64,000 bases of DNA from Nocardia wallacei (GTDB taxonomy: Bacteria > Actinomycetota > Actinomycetes > Mycobacteriales > Mycobacteriaceae): positions 6,820,001-6,884,000 of the forward strand of contig NZ_AP023396.1 in assembly GCF_014466955.1 (NCBI RefSeq), written 5' to 3'. The notes below the pieces were generated by a model that searched no databases, was not told the DNA's origin, and saw only the letters and a list, made by a program, of their open reading frames with translations. Of the stretch, positions 11,201-19,745 are shown one piece after another. Each line of letters starts with the position of its first letter. Position 1 is the first letter of the stretch. The translations under genes and the position numbers were made by a program.

Positions 11201-12033
11201 CGAGTTCTGTTCAAGAGGCGAGGCAAGCTCTCGGTAAGCGCCTCCGAGAGATACGCAGGCGTGCGGGATTATCTGCCCGAGAGCTTGCCCGACTCGAAGG
11301 CTACCACGAATCGCGTATCTCAAAAATCGAGTACGGGAAGCTGCGCCCGTCCGACCACGATATCAGGGCGTACTGTAACCATGCCGGGGCTGACGATCAA
11401 CTCGAAGACTTGTTGGCGACCCTGCACAATATCGACTCGGCGTATGTCGAATGGCGTAGACATCTCAGCTCCGGCGTGAAATCGGGCCAGAAGAAGACGT
11501 CTAAGCTCGAAGCGCAATCCAAGATCATACGAAACTATCAACCGCATATCGTCACGGGCCTACTCCAAACACCCGAGTATGCCGAAGCAATGATTCGGTG
11601 GGTGTCTGAGTTCTATCAACTTCCTGATGACGTAGAGCAAGCGGTAGCCGCTCGAATGGAGCGGCAACAAGTCTTGTATCGGCGAGACCACCGATTCCAT
11701 TTCATCATCGGCGAGCAAGCTTTGTACACCACTGTCGGAGACAACAACGTGATGATTGGTCAGCTTGATCGTTTGCTTTCCGCTGGGAGTCTCCCACGAG
11801 TGACCTTCGGAATCGTCCCGCTTACTGCCGAGGCTCGAGTGTTGTTCAACAATTTCGTCATGTACGACAACCGGTTAGTGACCGAAGAAGGTTCAACCGC
11901 AAAACTGACAGTAACTCAGCCGAGAGAGATCGCCCTGTATGGCCGAGCGTTCGAAAAACTCGCCGAACAATCAGTCATCGGTGAAAATGCGCGCAAATTG
12001 ATAAGGAAAGCGATCGACGCCCGGAATTCATAA
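11197..12033 (+). CDS. XRE family regulator with DUF5753 domain
   Basis: This 278-residue protein has an N-terminal helix-turn-helix (about residues 10 to 65: LGKRLREIRRRAGLSARELA, then HESRISKIEYGKLRPS) followed by the DUF5753 domain (about residues 100 to 275), recognised by the IRNYQPHIVTGLLQTPEYAEAMI opening and the IGEQALYTTVGD segment. Such regulators are abundant in differentiating actinobacteria and usually act with a small DUF397 or DUF6879 partner. The GTG start lies within the DUF6879 stop. Relatively AT-rich codons fit acquisition with the island. Target genes are unknown. Confidence 0.9.
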   Translation: MTSSVQEARQALGKRLREIRRRAGLSARELARLEGYHESRISKIEYGKLRPSDHDIRAYCNHAGADDQLEDLLATLHNIDSAYVEWRRHLSSGVKSGQKKTSKLEAQSKIIRNYQPHIVTGLLQTPEYAEAMIRWVSEFYQLPDDVEQAVAARMERQQVLYRRDHRFHFIIGEQALYTTVGDNNVMIGQLDRLLSAGSLPRVTFGIVPLTAEARVLFNNFVMYDNRLVTEEGSTAKLTVTQPREIALYGRAFEKLAEQSVIGENARKLIRKAIDARNS

Positions 12034-12310
12034 CCGAACGTCCCGCTAATGCCAGAGTCGCAGCGTGCGGATAGTTACATGCACGGAATCTACCGCAGGC
12101 GACTAACCGGAACGCCAGTAAACCGCCGGAGCGGCGATTCTGAGACGTTACTAGCGCGGAGGGGCAACCGGTTTGTGGGAAGACGAACCGCCGACCGGGA
12201 CCTCCATCGGTCCCATGTCGTTAAGCCCTCAGGCATTGGCCCCCGGCGGTCAGCCCTGCCGGAACCTATCAACAGAACTTGGCGAATGCGACATCGACCC
12301 GACCCTGCGG

Positions 12311-12511
12311 CTACAGCGTTGGCGGTTTCCTCGGGGAAGACCGGGGGTTATCTTCGTCCTGGTCCGACACTCTCCGGCGTAGTGGTCTGAACAGGTTCGC
12401 AAGCGCGTTGATAATCTCCGCACGAGTCTCGGGTGGTGCGTCCCAGAGGGCAAAGATACAAACAGCCGATCCACAGACGGCCGCGATTGCGGCAGTTGTT
12501 CCCGCGTCCAT
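12311..12511 (-). CDS. Possible small membrane protein
   Basis: A 66-residue frame begins MDAGTTAAIAAVCGSAVCIFALW, giving one likely transmembrane helix, followed by an amphipathic NALANLFRPLRRR segment and a charged tail. AGGAAGG lies about 13 bases before the ATG, further than ideal. Single-helix proteins like this are common cargo in actinobacterial integrative elements, and it lies within the island. It could equally be a chance frame, and no family is recognised. Confidence 0.4.
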   Translation of the reverse strand: MDAGTTAAIAAVCGSAVCIFALWDAPPETRAEIINALANLFRPLRRRVSDQDEDNPRSSPRKPPTL

Positions 12512-12707
12512 ACCGGTTCAAATCCTTCCTCGGCCAAAGGAAGGCACGACGGCCTCACCTATGACCAGCTGTGTACTAATGCTGGCAAGGTGACGGCTCA
12601 ATCCGTCGAACTGGCAAGACTTTACATCAATCCGCCTGTTTGTACGAATGCCGCGTCGGCAGCGCGGATCGTGTTGGTCGGGCCGGGATGACTACCGACC
12701 CACGCGC

Positions 12708-12850
12708 CTTGTCGGAGAGGTTCATCGATACTGCACCGTCACGGGGGCGTGATCCGACCAGCGCAGCGCGTACTCGGACGCCCGCTCCACCACCGCATTT
12801 TTCGCCCGCCCGGCCACCGCACCGCGGGCCAGGTGGTAGTCGATGCGCCA
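12708..12850. repeat. Right 143-bp direct repeat, attR-like, within intact xthA
   Basis: This is the partner of 9598 to 9740. It contains the 3' end of intact xthA, its TGA overlapped by an ATG, and about six codons (MNLSDK) matching the start of the RNase gene (MNFSDK), after which homology ends. The RNase remnant here shows that the ancestral xthA was followed directly by the RNase gene. The 23-bp identical core is at 12753 to 12775. Confidence 0.8.
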
Positions 12851-13558
12851 GCCGGCGTCGTTGTCGAAGGCGCGGCCGCGGTAGGACCACCAGCTGTAGG
12901 GCCCCGGTACGTCGGGGTGGAGGGTGCGTACCACGTCGACGTAACCGGCGGCCAGTATCTCATCGAGCCACGCTCGCTCGCCGGGCAGGAAGCCGGAGTT
13001 CTTCACATTGCCCTTCCAGTTCTTGATGTCGAGTTCGGTGTGCGCGACGTTCCAGTCGCCGCAGATCACGAAATCGCCGGTCCGCGACCGCAGATGCGCG
13101 CCCAGCGCCGCGAGGAACCGGTACTTCTCGTCCTGCATCGGCGTGTCGGCCTCCCCGGTGTGCACGTACACGCTCGCGACGGTGAGCCCGTCGAACTCGG
13201 CCTCGACATACCGGCCGACGCCGTCGAACTCCGCGCTGCCGAACCCGGCGCGCACCGCGCGTGGCTCCTGCCGGGACAGGATGCCCACCCCCGCCCGGCC
13301 CTTCGTGCCCGGTTCGGCGTGTGCCAGATGCCAACCGGCGGCCAGCGCCGGGGCCAGCGCCTTGCGCGTCTGCTCGTCGGTTGCCCGCGTCTCCTGCACG
13401 CAGATGATGTCGGCCTCGGTGGCGGCCAGCCACTCGAGCATGCCCTTCCCCGTCTTGCCGGTCGCCGCCCGGATCCCGTTCACGTTGATCGTGGAGATCG
13501 TGCAGTACGAGGCATAGTCGTCCGACGAGGTCTGCTGGAACAGATCGTGAGAACCCAC
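12722..13558 (-). CDS. xthA: Exodeoxyribonuclease III
   Basis: This AP endonuclease and 3'-5' exonuclease of the ExoIII family acts in base-excision repair. Family motifs are all visible: TINVNGIRAA near the N-terminus, the catalytic Glu in CVQET, GDWNVAHTELDI, and the C-terminal SDHAPV. The product is 278 residues from GTG 13558. The frame extends upstream to 13654 but that part has no family similarity, so the start is a judgement. Its last 43 codons lie in the right copy of the island repeat, so insertion preserved a complete gene, a common outcome when elements integrate at gene 3' ends. Originally probably coupled to the RNase gene. Confidence 0.88.
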   Translation of the reverse strand: MGSHDLFQQTSSDDYASYCTISTINVNGIRAATGKTGKGMLEWLAATEADIICVQETRATDEQTRKALAPALAAGWHLAHAEPGTKGRAGVGILSRQEPRAVRAGFGSAEFDGVGRYVEAEFDGLTVASVYVHTGEADTPMQDEKYRFLAALGAHLRSRTGDFVICGDWNVAHTELDIKNWKGNVKNSGFLPGERAWLDEILAAGYVDVVRTLHPDVPGPYSWWSYRGRAFDNDAGWRIDYHLARGAVAGRAKNAVVERASEYALRWSDHAPVTVQYR

Positions 13559-13719
13559 AGCGACACGATAGCCCGAAGCCCGTGCGCCGCACTCACCCAG
13601 CAAATTGAAACGAGTCTTGTTTACATCATACCGTAGCGGTGATGTAGACCACATTTCGTCCGTACAATGCTGTCATCAACTCCCTGTGGACATCGAGGTC
13701 CAGGAAGGGGTGACGAACG

Positions 13720-14574
13720 ATGACGTCCGGCACCGCCCGATCCGCGCCCCCGCTCGTACCGATGCGGGCACTGCACACCGGATCCGGGGATCCGCTGTTG
13801 TTGTTGCACGGGTTCATGCTGTCCCCGCACTGCTGGGAGCAGGTGGCGTTCCGATTATCCAGTACCTGCGAGGTATTCGCGCCCGCCTTCACCGGCCATT
13901 GGGGCGGGCCCGACCTGAACGGCTGGTACATCGATGTGGAGGTACTCGCCGATCGGGTCGAGGCCCAGCTCGACGAATTGGGCTGGCGCACTTGCCATAT
14001 CGCGGGTAATTCGCTCGGCGCGTGGGTCGGCTTCGAACTGGCGCGGCGCGGGCGGGCTCGGACGCTCACCGCCATCGCACCGGCGGGTGGGTGGCAATCG
14101 CCGTCGCTGCTGCAAATCCGGGTGGGTCTGAAGTTCTTGTCGCTGGTACCGGTGGTGCAGATCGGCAAACGCTTGCCGACACCGGTCCAATTCAGCGCTC
14201 CGGTCCGGCATTTCGCCGCGTACCTGCTCGCCAAGAACACCGGTGCGGCGGCGCGGCGCGGGGTGGAGGCGGCGATCGCCTCGGCGCTGCACTGCACGGC
14301 CATGCTGCCGCTGCTGGCCGGTGGGCTGCGCATGCCCGCGCTGGAGGACATGTCCACGCTGCGCACCCCGGTGCGCCTGCTGCTCAGCGAGCACGACCGG
14401 GTGATCCCGAATCGCGCGTTCGCACAACGCTTCCTGCGGGAGCTGCCCGATTCGGCGGATCGCATTCTCGTGCACGGCGTCGGCCATGTGCCGATGCTGG
14501 AGGCGCCCGACCGCATCGCGACCCTCATCGCCGAGCACATCTATGCCAGCCGCACGCATCTGCGCGCGGTGTGA
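13720..14574 (+). CDS. Alpha/beta hydrolase
   Basis: This is a 284-residue hydrolase of the alpha/beta fold. The HGF oxyanion motif (LLLLHGFMLSP), nucleophile elbow GNSLG, an acidic residue in LLLSEHDRVIP and catalytic His in HGVGHVPMLE give a complete triad. GAAGGGG precedes the ATG at about ten bases. The fold includes lipases, esterases, epoxide hydrolases and dehalogenases, so the substrate cannot be assigned. It is monocistronic, divergent from xthA and convergent with the acyl-CoA dehydrogenase gene across a strong bidirectional hairpin. Confidence 0.85.
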   Translation: MTSGTARSAPPLVPMRALHTGSGDPLLLLHGFMLSPHCWEQVAFRLSSTCEVFAPAFTGHWGGPDLNGWYIDVEVLADRVEAQLDELGWRTCHIAGNSLGAWVGFELARRGRARTLTAIAPAGGWQSPSLLQIRVGLKFLSLVPVVQIGKRLPTPVQFSAPVRHFAAYLLAKNTGAAARRGVEAAIASALHCTAMLPLLAGGLRMPALEDMSTLRTPVRLLLSEHDRVIPNRAFAQRFLRELPDSADRILVHGVGHVPMLEAPDRIATLIAEHIYASRTHLRAV

Positions 14575-14578
14575 GAAA

Positions 14579-14622
14579 GGCCGGCGGATCGGTCACCACC
14601 CCTCGGCACCGATCCGCCGGCC
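14579..14622. terminator. Bidirectional hairpin terminator
   Basis: Perfect 15-bp arms (14579 to 14593 and 14608 to 14622, GGCCGGCGGATCGGT and its complement) enclose a 14-base loop. The hairpin lies between the convergent hydrolase and acyl-CoA dehydrogenase genes, so it can terminate transcription from both sides. Confidence 0.8.
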
Positions 14623-14634
14623 GCACTCACCGGG

Positions 14635-15886
14635 TCATGCCCCGAGCAGGCCCTTGGCGATGTGGGTCACCTGGATCTCGTTGCTGCCCGCGTAGATCAT
14701 CAGCGACTTCGCGTCGCGGGCCAGCTGTTCCACGCGGTACTCGGTCATGTAGCCGTTGCCGCCGAATCAACTGCACCGCCTCCATGGCGACCTCGGTGGC
14801 CGCCTCCGAGCAGTACAGCTTGATCGCCGAGGCCTCCGCGAGTGTCGGCGGCTTACCGGCGCGGGCCCGCTCGATCGAGTTGAACACCATGTTCTGCACG
14901 TTGATTCGCGCCACCTCCATCTTGGCCAGCTTGAGCTGCACCAACTGGAAGCGGCCGATCTCCTGGCCCCACAGCTTGCGGCTCTTGGCGTAATCGACGC
15001 AGAGCCGGTGGCATTCGTTGATGATGCCCAGCGCCATGAAGCCGACGCCGAGGCGCTCGGCGGTGAAGCTGGACCTGGCGCTCTCGCGGCCGTCGCCGCC
15101 CCTGTGCTCCTCGGTCTCACCGAGCAGCCGATCCCGGCCCAGGCGCACGTTGTCGAAGAACAGTTCGCCGGTCGGCGAGGCGTGCAGGCCCATCTTCCGG
15201 AACGGTTTGCCCTGGGTGAATCCCTCCATGCCCTTGTCGAGCACGAAGGTCAGCACCTTGCGGTCGCGCTTGTCGACGCCCGCGTCGCCCTCCTCGAGCT
15301 TGGCGTAGACGATCACCGTATCGGCGTAGGGACCGTTGGTGATGAAGGTCTTCTGCCCGTTGAGGATGTAGTCCTCGCCGTCGCGCTTGACGTAGGTCTT
15401 CATCCCGCCGAAGGCGTCGGACCCGGAGTCGGGCTCCGTGATCGCCCACGCCGCGACCTTTTTCATGGTCACGATGTCCTTCAGCCACCGCTCCTGCTGC
15501 GCGAGCGTGCCGCGCGACATGATGGTGGTGGCCCCGAGACCGATCGACACGCCCAGCGCGGAGACCAGCCCCATGCACACCCCGGACAGTTCGCTGATCA
15601 GCACGGCCATCAGCGACTCCTGGCCGCCGAACGGGCCGCCGCCGGACCCACCGGGCTTCGCGGCGGATTCCGCCCGCTCGGCCTTGGCCCGCTGCTTGGC
15701 CAGCATCTTGTCGACCGCCTCGGCGCCCATCGCGTCGATGCCGAACTCGCCGAACAGCTTTCGGATCACGGGGTAGGGCAGCATCTCGCCGCTCTCCAGG
15801 GCGTCCAGGTGCGGACGGACCTCCTTGGCGATGAAGCCGCGGACCGCGTCGCGGATCAGTACGTCGGTCTCGGACCATTCGAACAC
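14635..15886 (-). pseudogene. Acyl-CoA dehydrogenase (FadE21-like) with +1 frameshift near the 3' end
   Basis: This is an acyl-CoA dehydrogenase family flavoprotein, similar in gene neighbourhood and N-terminus (MFEWSETDVLIRDAVRGFI) to M. tuberculosis FadE21 as I recall it. Substrate and FAD motifs are present: AWAITEPDSGSDA, LNGQKTFITNG, and the MGLHASPTGELFFDNV segment. After QLI the expected GGNGYMTEYRVEQLARDAKS region appears only after shifting frame. One extra base near 14764 to 14767 throws translation into another frame that ends at 14627. In the corrected frame the protein would end SNEIQVTHIAKGLLGA at the TGA 14635 to 14637. This is either a real inactivating mutation or a sequencing error. 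It heads a lipid-degradation operon. Confidence 0.8.
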
Positions 15887-15910
15887 GTTGTTCTCCAGTG
15901 GTTTTCGTGG

Positions 15911-16780
15911 TTATGGCAGGCGGGCGGCGATGTCGTCGATCAGCCAGGGGCCCTCGGTCTCGATCGTCTTCACGTCGTGCCAGCCCGCCAGTTCGGAGAT
16001 GGCGCCGCCCTGCACCGCGAACACCTTGCCCGTGATCGCGCACTTGTCGCTGGCCAGATAGGCCACCAGGGGCGAGATATTGGCGGGACTGAAGGCGTCG
16101 AACTCGCCCTCGGGGACCTCGGCGGCGAAGATCGCGCCCATGCCCGGGGTGGCGAGGGTCAGGCGGGTGCGGGCCATCGGCGCGATCGCGTTGACCCGCA
16201 CCCCGTACCGCTCCAGTTCGTCGGCGGCTACCAGGGTGAGCGCGGCGATCCCCGCCTTCGCGGCCCCGTAGTTGGCCTGCCCGGCGTTCGGAACGGTGAC
16301 GCCCGAGGCCGAGGCGGTGTTGACGACCGCGGCGTTGGGCCGGTTACCCGCCTTGGCCTGCTCTTTCCAGTAGGACGCCGCGTGCCGTAGCACGTTGAAG
16401 TGCCCCTTCAGATGCACCGCGATCACCGCGTCCCATTGGGATTCCTCGAGCCCGGCGATGAAGCCGTCGCGCAGGATGCCCGCGTTGTTGACGACCACGT
16501 CGAGTTTACCGAACTCCGAAATCGCCAGGTCGACAAGATCTTTCGCGCCGTCCCAGGTGGCGATGTCGCCGGTGTCGGCGACCGCCCGGCCGCCCGCCGC
16601 GGTGATCTCGTTCACCACTTCCTGCGCCGGACCGGCGTCCGCGCCCGTCCCGGTGTTGTCGCCGCCGAGGTCGTTCACCACGACCGCGGCGCCCTCCCGC
16701 GCGAACAACAGCGCGTGTTCGCGGCCGATACCGCGGCCGGCGCCGGTGATGACGGCGACCTTGCCTTCCAGTGCGCCCAT
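15911..16780 (-). CDS. SDR family NAD(P)-dependent oxidoreductase
   Basis: This is a 289-residue short-chain dehydrogenase. The Rossmann motif is TGAGRGIGREHALL, NNAG is at about residue 100, and the catalytic Ser and YGAAK (Tyr/Lys) triad is seen in the SGVTVPNAGQANYGAAKAG segment. The long NDLGGDNTGTGADAG insert after strand 2 is typical of the 3-hydroxyacyl-CoA dehydrogenase branch (multifunctional-enzyme type 2), fitting beta-oxidation with the acyl-CoA dehydrogenase and MaoC hydratase beside it. ATG 16780 begins the conserved MGALEGKVAVITGAG. A longer frame upstream is a shadow of the MaoC gene. It lies 24 bases upstream of the acyl-CoA dehydrogenase gene. Confidence 0.92.
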   Translation of the reverse strand: MGALEGKVAVITGAGRGIGREHALLFAREGAAVVVNDLGGDNTGTGADAGPAQEVVNEITAAGGRAVADTGDIATWDGAKDLVDLAISEFGKLDVVVNNAGILRDGFIAGLEESQWDAVIAVHLKGHFNVLRHAASYWKEQAKAGNRPNAAVVNTASASGVTVPNAGQANYGAAKAGIAALTLVAADELERYGVRVNAIAPMARTRLTLATPGMGAIFAAEVPEGEFDAFSPANISPLVAYLASDKCAITGKVFAVQGGAISELAGWHDVKTIETEGPWLIDDIAARLP

Positions 16781-16803
16781 CCGTCTCTCCTGTCTGTGTT
16801 CGT

Positions 16804-17679
16804 TCAGTCCGCGATCTCGGCCAGGCCGTCGCTGAGCACGACGTCCTCGCCACGCACCGTTTCGAAGGCGTAGGTGGTGATGCCGTTGTCCGACTTCACC
16901 TTCCAGATCCGGGTGCGCAGCTCGTCGCCCGGGAAGACCAGCTTGGCGAACCGCACCGCGAACCGCCGCAGCCGGCCCACATCCGAGCCGCCGACCTCGG
17001 TGAGCACCGCCCACGAGGCGAAGGCCATGGTGCACAGGCCGTGCGCGATGATGCCCGGCAGCCCGGCGTCCTTGGCGACGTCCTCGTCCAGGTGCAGCGG
17101 CACCGGGTCGCCCGAAGCCGGTGCGTAGCGGTAGGTCTGGTCGAGGTCGATGCGCTGGGGCACCTCGGCGACCGGGTCCCGGGCGCGCAGGTTCTCGTCG
17201 AACTTGTGCTCCGGCGCGGCCTGTCCCGCCGTCCTGCCCGCATCGATGTTGCGGAAGAAGGCGGTCAGGTACTGCTCGTTGACGAGTTCGCCGGAGTCGG
17301 TGCGGCTTTCGATGTGCACCGTGATGCCGCTGCCGTTGGACCGGCCCGCGTACCCGATCGCCCGCGCCCGCGAGACCAGCGTCTCCCCCGGCCGGATCGG
17401 GCGGTGGAAGTGAAAGTCCTGCTCGCCGTGCACGACTCGGCCGAAGATGTCCATCGGGGCCACATCGAGGACCGGCACCAGCATGGCGTCGAAGACCGGC
17501 ACGATCGCGAAGACGGGCGGCGCCACCGCGCCGCTGCGATGCGCCTCGATGGGATCGTTGGTGGCGGCGGCGTATTCGGCGATGCGCTCGGGCAGCACCT
17601 CGAAACGTTCCTCGTCGCACCAGCGATTCAGGCCGGAATCGTCGAATTCGACTACCCGGCCGCCGGTTTCGGTACTCAC
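16804..17679 (-). CDS. MaoC family dehydratase, double hotdog
   Basis: This 291-residue enoyl-CoA hydratase-like protein has an N-terminal degenerate hotdog (about residues 10 to 140) and a C-terminal catalytic hotdog with the hydratase 2 signature PLHLDEDVAKDAGLPGIIAHG. It would hydrate trans-2-enoyl-CoA thioesters to R-3-hydroxyacyl-CoA, the substrate type of the neighbouring SDR. The GTG start overlaps the SRPBCC stop (GTGA), so the two are coupled, and 23 bases separate it from the SDR start. The chain or ring substrate is unknown. Thiolase-like Ltp and the fadE21/ltp1-like context suggest sterol side-chain or branched fatty acid catabolism. Confidence 0.9.
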   Translation of the reverse strand: MSTETGGRVVEFDDSGLNRWCDEERFEVLPERIAEYAAATNDPIEAHRSGAVAPPVFAIVPVFDAMLVPVLDVAPMDIFGRVVHGEQDFHFHRPIRPGETLVSRARAIGYAGRSNGSGITVHIESRTDSGELVNEQYLTAFFRNIDAGRTAGQAAPEHKFDENLRARDPVAEVPQRIDLDQTYRYAPASGDPVPLHLDEDVAKDAGLPGIIAHGLCTMAFASWAVLTEVGGSDVGRLRRFAVRFAKLVFPGDELRTRIWKVKSDNGITTYAFETVRGEDVVLSDGLAEIAD

Positions 17680-18113
17680 GCAGCGGCCGCCAGCGCCTCG
17701 AGCTGCTCGAGCGACTTCTCGAGCTGCTTGCGGCCGTCCTTCTCCACCGCCTTGCCCAGCGCGCCCTTGATCAGCGCGCCCTCGAAGTCACCGTTGACCG
17801 ACAGCTCCGTGCCCGCGGCGGCGGGCGCGAGGGTGAAGGTGAATTCGACCTTGACTCCGGCCATTCCGGTCGCGGTGAGGGTCAGCGTGCGCGGCGCCTC
17901 GACCGCCGCGACATTCCATTCGAACTTGTTGGCCATGCCCAGCATGACCACCTTGGCCACCAGCTTGTTGCCGACCGCCAGCGTCGTCGGCGGCTCCTCC
18001 ATCCAGCGCTCGTGAATGGAGAACCAGTCGCCCCAGGTGTTCGGGTTGCCGACCACGGCCCACAGGGCCTCGGGGGTGGCGGACAGAGTCTTGGTGTATT
18101 CGATGTGGCCCAT
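17676..18113 (-). CDS. SRPBCC (START-like) family protein
   Basis: This 145-residue protein begins MGHIEYTKTLSATPEALWAVVGNPNTWGDWFSIHERW, the standard opening of polyketide cyclase/START-like SRPBCC proteins, which form a hydrophobic ligand-binding cavity. Here it probably binds a lipid or CoA-linked intermediate of the pathway encoded around it. It ends in an Ala-rich helix typical of the fold. It lies between the lipid-transfer gene (27-base gap) and the MaoC gene (4-base overlap). There is no sign of an enzyme active site, and the ligand is unknown. Confidence 0.88.
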   Translation of the reverse strand: MGHIEYTKTLSATPEALWAVVGNPNTWGDWFSIHERWMEEPPTTLAVGNKLVAKVVMLGMANKFEWNVAAVEAPRTLTLTATGMAGVKVEFTFTLAPAAAGTELSVNGDFEGALIKGALGKAVEKDGRKQLEKSLEQLEALAAAA

Positions 18114-18140
18114 GGTGCTCTCTTTCGTCGTCGGCCGGAC

Positions 18141-19355
18141 TCAGCGGTCCGCGCGCTGGTAGGCCGTGACGACGGCCGCGCCGCCCAGGCCGATGTTGTG
18201 TTGCAGCGCGGCGGTGACGTTCGGCACCTGCCGCTTGTCCGAGTGGCCGCGCAGCTGCCAGGTCAGCTCGCTGCACTGCGCCAAACCCGTTGCGCCCAGC
18301 GGATGTCCCTTGGAGATGAGGCCACCGGACGGGTTGACCACCCACTTGCCGCCGTAGGTGGTCTGGTTGTCGTCGACGAGCTTCCCGGCCTCGCCCTCGC
18401 CGCACAGGCCCAGCGCCTCGTACAGCAGCAGTTCGTTGGCCGAGAAGCAGTCGTGCAGCTCGATGACCTGGAAGTCCTCCGGGCCCAGGCCGGACTGCTC
18501 GTAGACCTGGCGCGCCGCCTGCACGTTCATGTCGAAGCCGATGATGCTCTTGGCCGTGCCGTCGAAGGTGGAGGCGAAGTCGGTGGTCATGGCCTGGCCG
18601 ACGATCTCCACCGCCTGGCTCGCCAGGTCGTGCTCGTCGACGAACTTCTCCGACGCCAGGATGGCCGCGCCGGAGCCGTCGGAGGTCGGCGAGCACTGCA
18701 GTTTGGTCAGCGGGTCGTAGATCATCCGCGCGTCGAGGATGTCCTGGAGCGAATACTCGTCCTGGAACTGTGAATACGGGTTGTTGACCGAATGCTTGTG
18801 ATTCTTGTACCCGATCTTCGCGAAATGCTCGGCGGTGGTCCCGTACGCCCGCATGTGCTCGCGACCGGCGGCGCCGAACATCCACGGGGCGGGCGGGAAC
18901 AGCACCTCGGAGATCTCCGCCAGCGCCATCATGTGCTTGGCCATCGGCTGCTCGCGGTCGTCCCAGGTGGAGCCGAGCGAGCCCGGCTGCATCTTCTCGA
19001 AGCCCAGGGCCAGGGTGCAATCGGCCAGGCCGCCCCGAATCGCCTGTGCCGCAAGATAGAGCGCGGTGGAGCCGGTGGAGCAGTTGTTGTTGACATTGAC
19101 CACCGGGATGCCGGTCATGCCCAGCTCGTAGACGGCGCGCTGGCCCGAGGTCGACTCGCCGTACACATAGCCGACGTACGCCTGCTGCACGCGGTCGTAG
19201 GAAATGCCCGCGTCGGCAAGGGCTTTGGTGCCCGACTCGCGCGCCATGTCCGGGTAGTCCCACGCCCGCGGGCCGTCCGCGTCCTCGACCTGACGCCGGC
19301 CCGGCTTCTCGAACTTCGTCATGCCGACGCCGACGACGTAGACCTTGTTCGCCAT
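18141..19355 (-). CDS. Thiolase-like lipid-transfer protein (Ltp1-like)
   Basis: This 404-residue thiolase-superfamily protein resembles SCP-x thiolase/Ltp. It begins [21 protein letters not shown] and has the acyl-accepting Cys92 in NNCSTGS, the [10 protein letters not shown] motif, and [14 protein letters not shown] with the catalytic His. Some members are thiolases, and others act as retro-aldolases on steroid side chains with a DUF35 partner that is not seen here. ATG 19355 was chosen because GAGGAG lies just upstream. It is the first gene of the operon that runs down to the acyl-CoA dehydrogenase, and a TetR-type palindrome lies about 40 bases upstream. The ltp/fadE order matches Rv2790c/Rv2789c as I remember them. 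Confidence 0.92.
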   Translation of the reverse strand: MANKVYVVGVGMTKFEKPGRRQVEDADGPRAWDYPDMARESGTKALADAGISYDRVQQAYVGYVYGESTSGQRAVYELGMTGIPVVNVNNNCSTGSTALYLAAQAIRGGLADCTLALGFEKMQPGSLGSTWDDREQPMAKHMMALAEISEVLFPPAPWMFGAAGREHMRAYGTTAEHFAKIGYKNHKHSVNNPYSQFQDEYSLQDILDARMIYDPLTKLQCSPTSDGSGAAILASEKFVDEHDLASQAVEIVGQAMTTDFASTFDGTAKSIIGFDMNVQAARQVYEQSGLGPEDFQVIELHDCFSANELLLYEALGLCGEGEAGKLVDDNQTTYGGKWVVNPSGGLISKGHPLGATGLAQCSELTWQLRGHSDKRQVPNVTAALQHNIGLGGAAVVTAYQRADR

Positions 19356-19392
19356 CGAACTCCTCACCTCGCGTGGTCTGATCCGGAAACAA

Positions 19393-19410
19393 ACATACAG
19401 AGATGTATGT
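19393..19410. promoter_or_regulatory. TetR-type operator upstream of ltp operon
   Basis: Perfect inverted repeat ACATACA-GAGA-TGTATGT, 38 bases upstream of the ltp start codon. A related sequence (CATACACTTACATG, about 20374 to 20387) lies at the 5' end of the nearby TetR gene, consistent with one regulator binding both. Binding is inferred from symmetry and position. Confidence 0.65.
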
Positions 19411-19601
19411 AACTAGGCAAGAGGAGGCGCGTGATTTCCGGCAGCGGTACCTGCTCGGCAGCTCAGCCGAATCGCGGCGACATACATCCCGCCGTGTACG
19501 CAGCCGGACATCGGGTCGCGATACCGATCGTCGCGGCCATCGCCCGGCTCGCGCCGCGCACTCAGCCTCCGTGCGCGAGGCCGGTTCGGGCTATGCCACG
19601 C

Positions 19602-19745
19602 TCAGCCGTCGGCAGGCAAGGCGGGGAACGTGGCGACCGTCAGTCGTCGGCAGGCAAGCCGGGGAACGTGGCGACCGTCAGCCCTCGGCACGCAAGCCGG
19701 GCCACGTGGCGACCGCGCGCTCAGCCGTCGGCACGCAAGCCCGGC
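19602..19745. repeat. 38-bp tandem repeats derived from the tetR 3' end
   Basis: Three units starting at 19602, 19640 and 19678 repeat every 38 bases (TCAGCCGTCGGCAGGCAAGC, then GGGGAACGTGGCGACCG with small changes). A fourth partial unit at 19721 is the 3' end of the TetR coding sequence itself. The array looks like tandem duplication of the gene's end plus downstream bases. The rest of 19411 to 19601 shows nothing I can support. Confidence 0.75.

Larger units (their letters stand above)
9741..12707. mobile_element. Small genomic island inserted at the xthA 3' end, no integrase visible
   Basis: About 3 kb lies between the two 143-bp direct repeats. It interrupts the presumed xthA-RNase-barstar operon. 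The DNA is visibly poorer in G and C than its surroundings, especially 10,250 to 12,050. It carries a small hypothetical gene, a coupled three-gene set ending in an XRE/DUF5753 regulator, and a possible small membrane protein. No integrase, excisionase or transposase can be recognised, so it is either a decayed element or a passenger mobilised in trans. Bases 9747 to 9959, 10155 to 10383, 12034 to 12310 and 12512 to 12707 hold no gene I can support. Confidence 0.6.

Noticed and set aside
12049..12390. Plus-strand frame of 113 codons after the XRE gene
   Set aside because: No ribosome-binding site, Arg/Pro-rich with no recognisable motif, and overlaps other equally weak frames.
12505..12540. 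T-loop-like GGTTCAAATCC suggesting a tRNA or tRNA fragment at the island edge
   Set aside because: The flanking bases do not form a 5-bp T stem and no acceptor, D or anticodon arms can be drawn.
19602..19745. CRISPR-like array
   Set aside because: The 38-bp units are contiguous with no unique spacers and continue the tetR coding sequence. No cas genes are present.
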